From: Candidatus Latescibacterota bacterium
Lineage (GTDB): Bacteria; Blakebacterota; Blakebacteria; Blakebacterales; Blakebacteraceae
DNA: 6,549 nucleotides
Assembly: GCA_023135015.1 (NCBI GenBank)
Contig: JAGLTZ010000261.1
Location: 1 to 6,549 of the forward strand
Direction: 5' to 3'
Positions 6,548-6,549 of this stretch are shown piece after piece. Position 1 is the stretch's first letter; each line of letters starts with the position of its first letter. The notes beneath the pieces were generated by a model. That model did no database searches. It had not been told where the DNA came from and saw nothing but the letters and a program-made list of their open reading frames with translations. The position numbers were made by a program, and so were the translations under genes.

Positions 6548-6549
6548 AT

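Noticed and set aside
6417..6549. GTG-started open frame running off the right edge
   Set aside because: It runs through the long palindrome and yields a repetitive Ala/Gly/Arg peptide; openness is expected from a GC-rich repeat, and no ribosome binding site precedes it.

Overview
The window is ordinary bacterial protein-coding DNA of moderately high GC (I judge it to be in the mid-50s percent by eye), packed with little intergenic space. The gene set suggests a Gram-negative bacterium of the FCB superphylum or a neighbouring uncultured phylum. The reasons are a DUF5686-type exported protein with a carboxypeptidase-regulatory-like domain, a large secreted GH172 (DUF2961) enzyme, and several type I signal peptides. 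No marker gene is present, so the phylum is an inference.

Layout from left to right. (1) Minus strand, 1-1868: an unrecognised 241-residue protein gene (1868-1143), followed after a short gap by a DUF5686-like gene that runs off the left edge (1083 or 1128 down to 1). They look like one operon. (2) A 119-bp divergent spacer (1869-1987) carries a perfect TATAAT and a strong ribosome binding site for the plus-strand gene. (3) Plus strand, 1988-3046: a 352-residue protein that reads as a tandem GNAT acetyltransferase. (4) Minus strand, 6230-3051: a 1059-residue exported protein that converges on the GNAT gene with only 4 bp between the stop codons. (5) A 64-bp divergent spacer, then a possible 39-residue ORF on the plus strand (6295-6414). 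(6) The right edge (6415-6549) holds a 12-bp perfect palindrome and a roughly 105-bp imperfect palindrome that looks like a dispersed intergenic repeat.

The standout is the 1059-residue protein. Its N-terminal two thirds is a secreted GH172-type glycosidase followed by two beta-sandwich modules. Its C-terminal third is a C45-type autoproteolytic Ntn hydrolase. The expected nucleophile Cys (residue 672) sits at the internal domain junction rather than just behind a signal peptide. If the usual Ntn self-cleavage occurs, this single chain would split itself into a glycosidase and an amide or acyl hydrolase after export. A concerted role on an N-acylated or amide-linked glycoconjugate is a guess from the fusion alone. 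No defence system, mobile-element transposase, CRISPR array or RNA gene is visible.
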